Shown: positions 17,809 to 27,026, numbered from the stretch's first letter. The stretch: DNA of 61,804 nt from an uncultured Desulfovibrio sp. (GCA_944327285.1 CALVHG010000005.1:1-61804); one strand, 5' to 3'. Numbers and translations are program-made. The notes: generated from the sequence alone by a model not told the origin.

Positions 17809-20800
17809 GGGCCTTTTTCCGCAATCTCGGCAAGGCCCTGACGGCTCCCTGGGTGCTTGCCCTGGCTCTGACGCTCTTTCTGGTCCTGATTATATGGTTT
17901 CTGGGGCCCTACGTGGCCATTGCGGACCACAAGATTCTGGAAAGCGTCGTCTCCCGGCTGACGGCGACGCTCGCGCTGGTTTTTCTGTGGGGCATCTTTG
18001 TCGCCGTCTTCTATTCCCGCCGCAGAAAGAAAGAGCTTGCCGATCCGGAAAAAGCGGCGGCAGCCGAACAGCGCGAGCAAAGCAGAACGCTGGAACGGGA
18101 AGAGCGCGACTATATCCGGGACAAGATCAAGCAGGCCGTCCGCATCGTCACGCGCTCGAACTTTTACGGCAGCGGCAGCCGGTCGCGCTACAGTTTGCCG
18201 TGGTTCCTGGTCATAGGCCCGGAAAACTGCGGCAAAACGTCGTTTCTGCTCAACTCCGGCCTGCAGTTTCCTCTGAATGAACAGGCGGATCGGCATCTTT
18301 ATCAGCTCAAGGCGACGGAACGCTGCGAAACCATGTTCGCCAATCAGGCGGTCTTTATCGACACGCCCGGAAACTACGCGGACAGCCGCCGGGAAACGCG
18401 GCAGAACGGCCTGTGGCAGCTGCTGCTGAAACGCCTCTTTCGCGCCCGTCCCGCCAAACCCGCCAACGGCGTTCTTGTCTGCGTCAGCATCCGCGACATC
18501 ATGGACGACGACGCGGCCAGACGGGAGCATCTCGCCCGCGCTATCCGGGAACGCCTGAGCGAAACCCTGCAGATGCTGCGCACGCACGTGCCGGTTTTTC
18601 TGGTGTTCACGAAATGCGACGTGGTGCCGGGCTTCGCCCAGTTCTTTGCCCAGCTGCCGCGCGCGGAACGGGAACAAATCTTCGGCTGCCCCGCCGGAAG
18701 CGGCCTCAGCATGGATATGAGCAAACTCCGCGCGGAAACCGCGGAAATGCTCCAGACGCTGAACGCGCAGATTATTTCCAAGATACATCAAGAACGGGAC
18801 CTAACGGCCCGCGGAGACATCTTTGTCTTTCCTCAGGAACTGGCCGCTCTTGCGCCCCGTATTGAAGACTTCATTGCGGAGGCTTTCGGCCCCTCGCGCT
18901 ATCACAGGCCCGTCATGTTCCGGGGCTTCTTCTTTACCAGCGCCCTGTCCTCCCAGGATGTGCTCAAATCGGCCGCCAGAGGCGGAGAACTGGCGTTTCA
19001 GACCGGTTTTCAGCCCTCGCAGGGAGACTATGTAAAAGGCTTCTTCATTCTGAAACTTCTTCAGGACTGCGTCATTCCCGAAGCGAGTCTGGCCGGAGCG
19101 GACAAGGAACATATCTGGTCGCTGCGCCTGCGCCGCCACGGCCTGCAGCTTGCCGCCGGGGCGCTGTTCCTTTTTCTGGCGACCTTCCTGAGCATAAGTT
19201 TCATGAATAATTACCTGAATATCGAAACAGTCTCCTCGCTGTACGCCGCGTTTGAACAGCAGCGCAAGGAGGTTCCGCAGCCGCCGGACGCAAGACATGT
19301 TCTGCCGGAGCTGGATACGCTGGAAAAAACGCTGCACGTCTACAATCCGCAGGAAGATTCCGATATTTCCTACGGCCTCGGCCTGTATCAGGGACACACC
19401 ATAGACAAAGCCGCCCATGCCGCCTATCTGGACGAACTCAACGATCGCCTGCTCCCGCAGGCGCGGCAAACCGCCGCGCAGAAGATAGAGCAGTCGCTGA
19501 CCAGCGCGGGCGAACTGAAACCGGCCCTGCGGGCCTATCTCATGCTGTGCGCTCCCGATCGTCTCAAACGCGAGTTTCTTGCCGACTGGCTGGGCAGGCA
19601 GTGGTCCGCCCAGTTCATGGGAGACGCGGCGACGCAGCAGGCGCTGGCGCGTCATATGGATTACGCCATGCGCCACGGCATCCGCCCCGTTCAGCCGGAT
19701 CAGACGCTGCTGGACAAGGCGCGGCAGGCCCTGCTGAAAATTCCTCTGGCGGAACTGGCGTACCAGCAGATGAAGGAAGAGGCGCAGGAAAGCGGCAAGC
19801 CCCCCTTTACCTTCCGCTCCCGTCTGGGAGACAGCATGTCGCCCTTTGACGGGGACACCCACCCCATTCCCTGGCTCTATACCCGCAAGGGCTATGAAGA
19901 ATATTGCCTGGAACGCTGCCCGGCCATCATCAGAAGCCTGACGGACGACAGCTGGATTTTCGGTTCCGCGCCCCTCACGCTGAGCGCCCTGGATATGGAA
20001 CACATTTACAGGGATGTCCGGGCCATGTACTTCCGGGACTACACAAAATTCTGGACCGAGGCCGTTCAGAAGCTCCGCGTGCCGGAACCTCAGAATCTGT
20101 CCTCCGCCGCCAGAACGGCGGAAAGACTGACGGCGGGCATCTCGCCCGTCACTCTGGTTCTGCGGGAAGTGCGGGACAATACCAACCTCATTCTGGCCGA
20201 GACCGAAGCCTCGCCCGTGGGCGACGCCCTTGCCGCGCAGGCTCAGACGCAGGCATCCCGAAAGGCGGGGAACGTCCTCGGAGCCCAGGTCGGCAGGGCG
20301 GCGGTACGGAGCGCTTCCGACAAGCTGGCTGCCGCCCAGGCCAAGGCGCGGGCCGAAGCGCAAAAGGATGCGCGCGCAGTGCGCCAGTATTTTCTCCCTC
20401 TTGTGAGCCTGATTGACGCGGACGGCAACGCCGCTCCGGCGCTCAGGGCGGCGCACGACGCCACGGCCGCCGCGGGAACCTGGCTGACAAAACTGCACAC
20501 CAGCGACGATCCGTCCCAGCGTGTCTTTACCGCCCTGCTGGAAATAGCCGACGGCAAGGACGACACTCTGCGCGAGCTGGAAAGCGCCGCGGGCAAGCTG
20601 CCTTCTCCTGTGCGCGGGTGGTATGAAAGCATTCCTTCGGGATCGCTGCGCCGCATGATGACTCTTGCCGCGGACTACATCAACGACGCCTACAGGCAGC
20701 GCGTCGTGCAGACCTACGAACGCGACCTCAGCCCCTACTATCCCTTCAACAGCAAGACCGGCCGCGATGTCAGCCTGGACGCCTTCAGCGCCTTTTTCCG

Positions 20801-21353
20801 TTCCGGAGGCACGCTCGACAGTTTCTGCGAGGCCTACCTGCGCCCGTTTGTCAACAGCAACGGCACGCTTCGCAGCATCATGGGCAGGACGCTGCCGCTT
20901 TCCGCTCCGGCGCTGGCCCAGCTGACGCGGGCCAACCGCGTGCAAAGCGCGTTCTTTTCCTCCGGCCGGGAACTGGGCATCAACTTCACGCTGGAACCCT
21001 ACGCGCTGGACGCGTCTCTGAAACAGGTTGTCTTTGTCATGGACACTACGGAGGTGAGCTACTGGCACGGCATAGTGCAGGGCCGCAATTTCTCATGGCC
21101 CGAAAATCACAGCCGCGCCGGTATCGAAATAACAGATCTCAACGGCATATCCCGCCGCAACGAGGCCCGCGGAGACTGGGCGGTATTCCGCATTCTGCAA
21201 ACCGGCGCCATCAAAAAACAGGAAAACAACACCTGTCTCATAGAAATCCGGCAAAACGGCCGCTGGGCGCAATTCCTGATCCAGTTCAGGAACAGATTGA
21301 ATCCCTTTGATCCTTCCGTCTGTTCCTTCACTTTGCCGACAAAACTCCAGTAG
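17805..21353 (+). CDS. tssM: T6SS inner-membrane channel protein TssM (IcmF family)
   Basis: TssM spans the inner membrane, reaches TssJ in the periplasm and forms the core of the trans-envelope channel. The 1182-residue protein has two N-terminal transmembrane helices (about 12-65), a cytoplasmic NTPase-like domain with Walker A GPENCGKT (138-145) and FIDTPGNYAD, a third helix near 446-466 (AAGALFLFLATFLSISFM) and a large periplasmic IcmF-related/DUF1215-type region ending in a beta-rich TssJ-binding domain. The gene appears intact. It overlaps tssL by 4 bp and has GGAGG before its ATG. Confidence 0.95.
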   Translation: MRAFFRNLGKALTAPWVLALALTLFLVLIIWFLGPYVAIADHKILESVVSRLTATLALVFLWGIFVAVFYSRRRKKELADPEKAAAAEQREQSRTLEREERDYIRDKIKQAVRIVTRSNFYGSGSRSRYSLPWFLVIGPENCGKTSFLLNSGLQFPLNEQADRHLYQLKATERCETMFANQAVFIDTPGNYADSRRETRQNGLWQLLLKRLFRARPAKPANGVLVCVSIRDIMDDDAARREHLARAIRERLSETLQMLRTHVPVFLVFTKCDVVPGFAQFFAQLPRAEREQIFGCPAGSGLSMDMSKLRAETAEMLQTLNAQIISKIHQERDLTARGDIFVFPQELAALAPRIEDFIAEAFGPSRYHRPVMFRGFFFTSALSSQDVLKSAARGGELAFQTGFQPSQGDYVKGFFILKLLQDCVIPEASLAGADKEHIWSLRLRRHGLQLAAGALFLFLATFLSISFMNNYLNIETVSSLYAAFEQQRKEVPQPPDARHVLPELDTLEKTLHVYNPQEDSDISYGLGLYQGHTIDKAAHAAYLDELNDRLLPQARQTAAQKIEQSLTSAGELKPALRAYLMLCAPDRLKREFLADWLGRQWSAQFMGDAATQQALARHMDYAMRHGIRPVQPDQTLLDKARQALLKIPLAELAYQQMKEEAQESGKPPFTFRSRLGDSMSPFDGDTHPIPWLYTRKGYEEYCLERCPAIIRSLTDDSWIFGSAPLTLSALDMEHIYRDVRAMYFRDYTKFWTEAVQKLRVPEPQNLSSAARTAERLTAGISPVTLVLREVRDNTNLILAETEASPVGDALAAQAQTQASRKAGNVLGAQVGRAAVRSASDKLAAAQAKARAEAQKDARAVRQYFLPLVSLIDADGNAAPALRAAHDATAAAGTWLTKLHTSDDPSQRVFTALLEIADGKDDTLRELESAAGKLPSPVRGWYESIPSGSLRRMMTLAADYINDAYRQRVVQTYERDLSPYYPFNSKTGRDVSLDAFSAFFRSGGTLDSFCEAYLRPFVNSNGTLRSIMGRTLPLSAPALAQLTRANRVQSAFFSSGRELGINFTLEPYALDASLKQVVFVMDTTEVSYWHGIVQGRNFSWPENHSRAGIEITDLNGISRRNEARGDWAVFRILQTGAIKKQENNTCLIEIRQNGRWAQFLIQFRNRLNPFDPSVCSFTLPTKLQ

Positions 21354-21411
21354 CGTCTCCCTCGCCCGGAGCCTCTGCCGCCATTCGCCGAAGGCAGCGG
21401 CTCCGGGCCAT

Positions 21412-21556
21412 AGAGCGTTTTAGCTTTGAAAAGGTAAAACGCGAGGAGGCAGCACAGCGCCGCCCGGCCAAAAGTGAGCGGAAAAACTGCGTTTTTTCCG
21501 CGAAACGACAGGCCGTATGCTTTGAAATGCGAAACATTTCAAACTGAAAATGCTCT
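21412..21556 (-). repeat. Dispersed palindromic element, copy E
   Basis: This is a full-length inverted copy between tssM and the lytic transglycosylase. The termini are TAGAGCGTTTT and GAAAATGCTCT, with a GAAATGCGAAACATTTC hairpin near the right end. Confidence 0.87.
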
Positions 21557-21612
21557 GGCTCCGAGACCGCGCGTCCGGCAACGCCTTCCCCGCAACACCG
21601 ACAGGGAAAATC

Positions 21613-22655
21613 ATGTCCGTCCCATTGCCCTTCCGCGTCGTTCCCCCGGCCTTCCCGCAGCCGAAAGTCCGCCGGAAAACTTCCTGCGTCCGCAGGATCT
21701 TCTGCGGTTCTCTGTGTTTTGTCGCCCTGACAGGCTGCACGACTTCGCTGCCGTCGGAAAGATGCGGCATCCTGACTTCTCGCGGCGTCACGGTCTGCCG
21801 GGAATACCGCCCCCCTTTCGGCGGTCAGACTATCCGCCCGCCCCGCCGCATGGCGGACGTGACCCGCTCTGGATGCCGCTCACCAGAGAAGAAAACGCCC
21901 GGATTGCGGCGCGCGGCAATCTTGCCGCCGAAAGCCTCCCCGCCGCGTCTCCGGTTTCCGCCTGGCTCCCTCCGTCAGAGCGGCATGTCATGCAGGAATA
22001 TCTCTACCGCCTTACCGTCAGCCAGAAAGGCGTGACCCGTCGCGTCATGGCGCGGGCTGCGGAATTTCTGCCCATGATTCTTGCCGAACTGGAGGAGCAG
22101 GGCCTGCCGCAGGAGCTGGCGGCCCTGCCGCTGGTTGAAAGCGCCTTTGACCTCCGAACCGTTTCTCATGCCGGGGCCGCCGGTCTGTGGCAGCTCATGC
22201 CCGTGACCGCGCGCCGCTTCGGCCTGATGGTCACGGCGTCATGCGACGAACGTTTCGATCCCCGCAAATCCACGCGCGCCGCCCTCCGCTATCTGCGCTG
22301 GCTCCACGGCCGCTTTCGGGACTGGCCCCTGGCCCTGGCCGCCTATAACTGCGGCGAAGGGGCTCTGGACGCCCTCCTGCGCAGGCACGGGGCGGACAGT
22401 CTGACAGCCTTATGCGTCAACGGCCGGGACTCCATGCCGCAGGAGCCCCTGACCTTTGTGCCCAAATTTGTCGCAGCCGCCACGGCCATGACCGCCGGAG
22501 GCCATCTTATGCCGGAACAAAACCCCATGCCCGATCAGCCTGCTCTGCCGCCTGTTTCCGAAGCCCGGACAAGCGCTTTCCCTGCCGTCTCTCCCGCCCG
22601 CGCCGTTTCCGGCGCGACCCCGGCGGTTCCTGCCATGCGGAGAATACGCCGATGA
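21613..22655 (+). CDS. Lipoprotein lytic transglycosylase, with a single-base frameshift
   Basis: Two frames combine into one gene. From the ATG at 21613 a lipoprotein signal is encoded (RRIFCGSLCFVALTGC, lipobox Cys42). The SLT/MltD-type lytic transglycosylase domain is in the -1 frame. It contains LPLVESAFDLRTVSHAGAAG with the catalytic Glu, LWQLMPVTARRFGL and LALAAYNCGEG. The frames meet at a run of six C (21810-21815). A seventh C gives CREYRPPFRRSDYPPAPP and runs straight into the enzyme frame, which is open to 22655. The likely job is local peptidoglycan cutting so that TssM/TssJ can cross the wall. The end overlaps the phosphatase start (ATGA). Confidence 0.82.
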
Positions 22656-23362
22656 CTCCCGCCGTCAGTCTCAATTCCTGGGGCTGGTCCCAGCAGGGAA
22701 AACACAGGGCACAGAACGGCGACGCCTTTCTCAACTGGCCGGAACGCGGCTGCTGGGCAGTGGCGGACGGCGTGGGGAGCAGCGACTACGGCGACAGGGC
22801 CAGCCGCCTCCTCATAGAAAAACTCATGAGCCTGCCTCAGGCCGTTTCGCTGGAAGAGCACATCCGCAACGCACGCTCCGGCCTTGAGGAGATCAACGCG
22901 CTTCTGGCGTCGCGCCGCCTGTGGCCCGGATCAGCCGCCAGCACCGTCGTCGTCCTGCTCCGGCACGAAGAACAGGCGGCCTGTCTCTGGTCCGGCGACA
23001 GCCGCTGCTATCTGCTGCGAAACGACATTCTGTATCAATGCACCCGCGATCATACGCTGCGACAGGAAAAAATAGACAAGGGCGAACTGACCCGCCCCGA
23101 AGCCTATCGCATGGTAAAGGGAAACATCATTACCAACGCCATCGGCGCATCCGGAGCCAGAATAGACGAGGTCCGCTTTACCCTGAGAACGGGAGATCGT
23201 CTTCTGCTCTGTTCGGACGGACTGACGAGCGCCCTCAGCGCGACCACGCTCAACGGACTCCTGCGCAGGGGAAACGCCCGCGCCTGCGCCGAGCGCATCC
23301 GGGAGGCGCTGGCGGAATATCCGCAGCCGGACGACACGACGCTGATCGCCGTAGTCTTGTAA
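22652..23362 (+). CDS. pppA: PP2C-type Ser/Thr phosphatase (PppA-like)
   Basis: The ATG at 22652 overlaps the previous stop and gives a 236-residue PP2C domain of normal length. Metal-binding motifs are present: NGDAF, VADGVGSSDYGDRAS, LWSGDSRCYLLR, LLLCSDGLTSAL and PDDTTLIAVVL at the end. In Pseudomonas aeruginosa, PppA removes the phosphate from Fha1 and resets the T6SS. The gene lies directly before the kinase gene (12 bp), which supports a phosphatase-kinase pair acting on the FHA protein encoded upstream. It has no membrane segment and should be cytoplasmic. Confidence 0.92.
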   Translation: MTPAVSLNSWGWSQQGKHRAQNGDAFLNWPERGCWAVADGVGSSDYGDRASRLLIEKLMSLPQAVSLEEHIRNARSGLEEINALLASRRLWPGSAASTVVVLLRHEEQAACLWSGDSRCYLLRNDILYQCTRDHTLRQEKIDKGELTRPEAYRMVKGNIITNAIGASGARIDEVRFTLRTGDRLLLCSDGLTSALSATTLNGLLRRGNARACAERIREALAEYPQPDDTTLIAVVL

Positions 23363-23374
23363 AAGAGGCATGAA

Positions 23375-24331
23375 ATGAGCAGCAAGAAAGGGAAAGAAAA
23401 ACCGCAACACCAGCGGCAGAAAGATCAGGACAGCCTGCATACGGCCGCGCCGTCCGCTTCCGGCGCTTCCGGCTCCATCCGCTTTATCCCCGAACGCACG
23501 CTCGGCACAGGAGGACTCTGCGACGTGTTCGCGGCCAGAGACCTGCTCCGTCTCGAATATGACGACGGCTTTCCTCACGTCGCCGTCAAACGCCTGCTGC
23601 CTAAATATGAGCAGAATGCCACGGCCCGCCGCCTTCTCGCCAGAGAATTCTTCATTACCCGCCATATTTCGCATCCCGGCGTGGCGCGGGTTTTCGATCT
23701 GCACGAAGAAAAAGGCAGCCTGCTGCTCAGCATGGAGCTGTTAAGCGGACGGAATCTTTACGAACTGGCGGGACAGCGCCCCGCCGGTCTGGGGACGGCG
23801 GCCCTGCCTCTGGCCCGCCAGCTGTTCGAGACGCTGGCCCTGCTTCACTCTCTGGGCATAGCGCACGGCGACATCAAACCCGCCAATCTCATGCTGGAAA
23901 AGGGCGACAGGCTGGTGCTGCTCGATTTCAACACCGCGGATGTCATTCCGCAGGCCGGGTGCGCCGCCTCCCATGTGAGCCAGAGCCTGCGATCCAGTCT
24001 CGGCCTGACGGCATGCAGCCTTCTTCATGCTTCGCCGGAACGTCTGGAGGGCCGGCCGCCGTCGTTTGCCGACGATATTTTCGCCGCCTGCTGCACAATT
24101 GTCGAAGTAATGGAAGGCGCGCATCCCTTTGCCCGGCAAACGTCTCTGGAAGCCAGAAACGCCGCGCTTTTGCCGCCGCGCCTGCGCATTGGCAAAAGCC
24201 GCGCGGGAAGAATGCTGCTGCGCGGCCTTTCCTTCAATCCCGCCATGCGCCCCGCCGCGCACGAACTGGCGGCGGCATGCCGTCCGCAGGGTCTTGCCGC
24301 ACGCTGGCTTTCGGCTTTGTGCGGTCGTTGA
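23375..24331 (+). CDS. ppkA: Ser/Thr protein kinase (PpkA-like, soluble)
   Basis: This 318-residue Hanks-type kinase has a 35-residue basic N-tail, a glycine loop GTGGLCDV (44-51), the ATP-binding Lys72 in HVAVKRL, the catalytic loop HGDIKPAN (Asp166) and the metal-binding Asp184. The usual DFG reads DFN. RD-type arginine is absent (HGD instead of HRD). Unlike P. aeruginosa PpkA it ends after the kinase domain, with no transmembrane helix or periplasmic part. A secreted vWA protein encoded at 36935 may supply that role. The expected substrate is the FHA protein. A repeat and a 690-bp gap follow. Confidence 0.88.
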   Translation: MSSKKGKEKPQHQRQKDQDSLHTAAPSASGASGSIRFIPERTLGTGGLCDVFAARDLLRLEYDDGFPHVAVKRLLPKYEQNATARRLLAREFFITRHISHPGVARVFDLHEEKGSLLLSMELLSGRNLYELAGQRPAGLGTAALPLARQLFETLALLHSLGIAHGDIKPANLMLEKGDRLVLLDFNTADVIPQAGCAASHVSQSLRSSLGLTACSLLHASPERLEGRPPSFADDIFAACCTIVEVMEGAHPFARQTSLEARNAALLPPRLRIGKSRAGRMLLRGLSFNPAMRPAAHELAAACRPQGLAARWLSALCGR

Positions 24332-24395
24332 GAATCGCGATTTCCAGGGCGCGCCGCAGCGGTGGCATACGCCAAAACAGCCTGCCCGGCATCCT

Positions 24396-24541
24396 GGAGC
24401 GTTTCACCTTTGAAAAAGGCTAAACGCGAGGCGGCGGCACAGCGCCGCCCGGCCCAAAGTGAGCGGAAAAACCGCGCTTTTTCCGCGAAACGACAGGCCG
24501 TATGGTTTGAAATGCAAAGCATTTCAAACTGAAAATGCTCT
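24396..24541 (-). repeat. Dispersed palindromic element, copy F
   Basis: This is a full-length inverted copy with termini GGAGCGTTTC and GAAAATGCTCT. It includes the GGCGGCGGCACAGCGCCGCC stem and the perfect GTTTGAAATGC/GCATTTCAAAC hairpin. Confidence 0.87.
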
Positions 24542-24737
24542 AAAGAACAATTAAGCCTGATATTCACGCGCCACGCCGTACCTTTGCCGGATACATTTCC
24601 GCAACCCTCTTCCGCAGACTACCCCTTACTGTAAGATATTCACAATCCTATGTAATTATATCAATCTGTTAAAACTCAGCTATCAGGCTTCAACCAAGTC
24701 CGCGCAAGATCTGTCTGCGGCATAGACAATATAAAAA

Positions 24738-24766
24738 TTGCTCCAAAAATTTTTTTGCGCTATCCT
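24738..24766 (+). promoter_or_regulatory. Weak candidate sigma-70 promoter
   Basis: TTGCTC (24738-24743) and TATCCT (24761-24766) are spaced by 17 bases in the AT-rich gap upstream of the glycine-zipper lipoprotein gene. The boxes match consensus only partly and the leader would be about 250 bases. Confidence 0.22.
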
Positions 24767-25019
24767 TTTAGGAAATTCGAGTATGAATCAGATAATATAG
24801 AAAGTCTTCATCTGGAAAAGCTCTGTGCTGTCTTTGGAGGGAAAAGACTTCCTGTTATTACAGAAAAACGGAGTAGTATAGTCTGCAAAAATGCTGAAAA
24901 GCATCCGTATTTTTCTTTGGCGTCACGCGCGCTGCCGGCCTGCTGATTCTACTCTGCACGGAGAACTATCCTCACAGTCTTCAGGCACCATTAATTATCC
25001 CCAGTTCTAGGAGCGTCCA

Positions 25020-25826
25020 ATGAAAAAAAGCCTTGTTCTCCTCCTTCTCTCCCTGTTGCTTGTGTCTCTGTCCACCGGCTGCGCAAGCAAGTACGGGCCT
25101 CAGCAGACACAGGTCAATTACTATCCCGCCTGCTATGACCCTATCCAGAAGCTGCGTAACAGCGAACACGACGTAGCCAAAGGAACCGCTGCCGGAGGAG
25201 CCGCAGGCGCGCTCATTGGGGCAGGCCTGGGCTTTTTAGCAAGCGGCGGCGATGCGAAAGCTGCTATCGGCGGAGCTGTCGTCGGTCTTGGGGTTGGCGG
25301 CGTTGTCGGCAATCAGATCGCCAGTCGCCGCAAAATTGAAGACGAAAACGCGCGCATGGCCGGGTACCTTTCGGACTTGAAGGGGAATATAAGCAATCTT
25401 GATATTCAGACGGCTTCCGCTAAAGCCGCCCTGCAATGCTACGACCGGCAGTTTTCAATTCTCCTGGCAGGCATCAAGAGCAAAAAAGTCTCTCGCGCCG
25501 AAGCGCAGCGCATGTTTGCCGAAATACAGTCAGGCACGCAGGAAGCCACAAATATTCTCGGCGTCATTGAAAAGGACGCCAGGGAAATGGAAAAGCAGTA
25601 TCGCGCGGCCCTTGCGACAGAAGAACAGGAGCTGAAGCAAAATCCCAAGAAGCGCACCAGCAAGCAAATCAAGCAAGCCCGCACGCAACTGCGCCAGGCA
25701 CAGAAATCCTGCGACACGCTCCAGGCCAGCACGCAAAAGGTCAGCAGCCAGAAGAGCGCCGCGGAGCGCCAGCTGCAGGCGCAACAGCAGGAGCTGATGT
25801 CTACGTTTGCCGAAGCGGATGCCTAG
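25020..25826 (+). CDS. Glycine-zipper lipoprotein (possible TagQ counterpart)
   Basis: The 268-residue product has a lipoprotein signal ending in LSTGC (Cys21). A glycine-zipper membrane-type segment follows at about 60-102 (AAGGAAGALIGAGLGFLASG and GGAVVGLGVGGVVGNQ). The rest, to the end, is a long Gln/Lys-rich coiled coil. It should sit in the outer membrane or periplasm. Pseudomonas TagQ is an outer-membrane lipoprotein that works with TagR, and TagR/S/T-like genes lie downstream here. I propose TagQ only by analogy of location and role; I do not recognise sequence similarity. The TAG stop is formed by repeat copy G. Confidence 0.75.
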   Translation: MKKSLVLLLLSLLLVSLSTGCASKYGPQQTQVNYYPACYDPIQKLRNSEHDVAKGTAAGGAAGALIGAGLGFLASGGDAKAAIGGAVVGLGVGGVVGNQIASRRKIEDENARMAGYLSDLKGNISNLDIQTASAKAALQCYDRQFSILLAGIKSKKVSRAEAQRMFAEIQSGTQEATNILGVIEKDAREMEKQYRAALATEEQELKQNPKKRTSKQIKQARTQLRQAQKSCDTLQASTQKVSSQKSAAERQLQAQQQELMSTFAEADA

Positions 25827-25860
25827 AGCGTTTAGCTTTAAAAAAGCCTTTTTTTCCGCT
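25825..25860 (-). repeat. Dispersed palindromic element, copy G (fragment)
   Basis: Only the TAGAGCGTTTAGCTTT terminus and a short TTTTTTCCGCTT piece remain. It supplies the stop codon of the lipoprotein gene. Confidence 0.5.
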
Positions 25861-25986
25861 TAACGGCGTGCCGGAAAAATTCCGCTTTCCGCATGCAGCG
25901 CGCCTGTGCGTCCAGCCCTGATCCGTTCTCGCGGAAGATGCTTCCGGCATCTTCCGCGCCCTTTCCTCCTCGTTCATGGAGTTTTT

Positions 25987-26967
25987 ATGACACCGACACC
26001 AGCTTCCTATTCTGAAAGGCGGCCACGGGCATGGGTTGCGCCAATGTTCGTATCTCTGCTCCTGCTCTGTCTGATCGGCCTCTGTTTGTACCTGATCCAC
26101 ACAACGGGAAAAACAAATGCCAAACAACACGCCGACATCAGACAGATGGAAAACGATATCGCCGCGCTCGAAGAGGAGAAACAGCAGCTGGAAAAATTGC
26201 TGGCTCTGCCTCCCTGCGAAGCGCGCGACCAGATGACGCCTTCGCCGACGCCCGCGGTTTCCTCCACGGTCCCCTCCCCGGCTCCCGCGGCTCCAACAAG
26301 AAATCCCATCAAAGACGATGCCGTCACGCTGCTCGAACGGGCCTGCGTGTTTATTGTCAATCAGGACGCCGCCGGCAATATTTCCACAGGCACGGGCTTT
26401 TTTGTGGCTCCTGACATCATCGTTACCAACGCCCATGTTGTCGCCCGTAAAAACCGGGGCATCCTCGTTACCAGCAAAGCTCTCGGCAGACCTGTTCTCT
26501 GCGACGTCATCGCCCGCGACGAAGCCCGCGGGCGCGACTATGCCCTGCTGAAGGCCAACCTGCCCGCAACTTCATCCATCGTGCCCCCTGCTTTTGCCTT
26601 GCAGGTACGAAAGACGGATAAGGTCGGTTCCTGGGGGTTCCCCCATATTATCGGCCAGAATGATCCGGCATATAAACGTCTGCTCAGCGGCAGCGATATC
26701 TCGGCCGTTCCGGAGCTGACGTACAGCGAGGGCGTCATATCGGCAGTCCTTGACCGCACGCCTCCGCTGCTCGTCCACACAGCCCCCATTTCTCCCGGCA
26801 ACAGCGGCGGCCCCCTTGTCAATGAGCAAGGTCAAATCGTGGGCATCAACACTATGATAACTCTGGATGAAGACAGCTACAGGCAGGCTTCCATAGCCAT
26901 TGATGCGCAAGACCTGCGTCAATTTCTTTCCGCCCACGGCATACATGTCTCCGGCGGCAGCCGCTGA
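25987..26967 (+). CDS. Membrane-anchored trypsin-like serine protease
   Basis: I start this at the ATG at 25987 (GGAG about 9 bases upstream), giving 326 residues. One transmembrane helix (about 16-37) is followed by a short coiled coil (about 48-72), a Pro/Ser/Ala linker and a trypsin/HtrA-like domain (about 110-326). The triad is visible: His150 in TNAHVV, Asp184 in GRDYALL and Ser273 in SPGNSGGPL. There is no PDZ domain. The catalytic part should face the periplasm. It is the first gene of a row ending in SrfB/SrfC and the vWA protein, so it may process or regulate their periplasmic parts. The substrate is unknown. Confidence 0.85.
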   Translation: MTPTPASYSERRPRAWVAPMFVSLLLLCLIGLCLYLIHTTGKTNAKQHADIRQMENDIAALEEEKQQLEKLLALPPCEARDQMTPSPTPAVSSTVPSPAPAAPTRNPIKDDAVTLLERACVFIVNQDAAGNISTGTGFFVAPDIIVTNAHVVARKNRGILVTSKALGRPVLCDVIARDEARGRDYALLKANLPATSSIVPPAFALQVRKTDKVGSWGFPHIIGQNDPAYKRLLSGSDISAVPELTYSEGVISAVLDRTPPLLVHTAPISPGNSGGPLVNEQGQIVGINTMITLDEDSYRQASIAIDAQDLRQFLSAHGIHVSGGSR

Positions 26968-27026
26968 AGCATATCCCCCTGTCCTGCCGAAAGGTATCGC
27001 ACCCATCTTTTCTGGAGAAGACTTGC

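Larger units (their letters stand above)
24332..25019. other. AT-rich gene-free gap with one repeat
   Basis: This 688-bp gap contains repeat copy F and then about 470 bp of clearly AT-richer DNA. A TTG-initiated frame of 63 codons (24755-24946) has no ribosome site and no recognisable product, so I do not call it. A promoter for the next gene block is likely here. Confidence 0.7.

Noticed and set aside
24755..24946. Short frame of 63 codons in the AT-rich gap before the glycine-zipper lipoprotein
   Set aside because: It starts with TTG, has no ribosome site, and the product shows no recognisable pattern.
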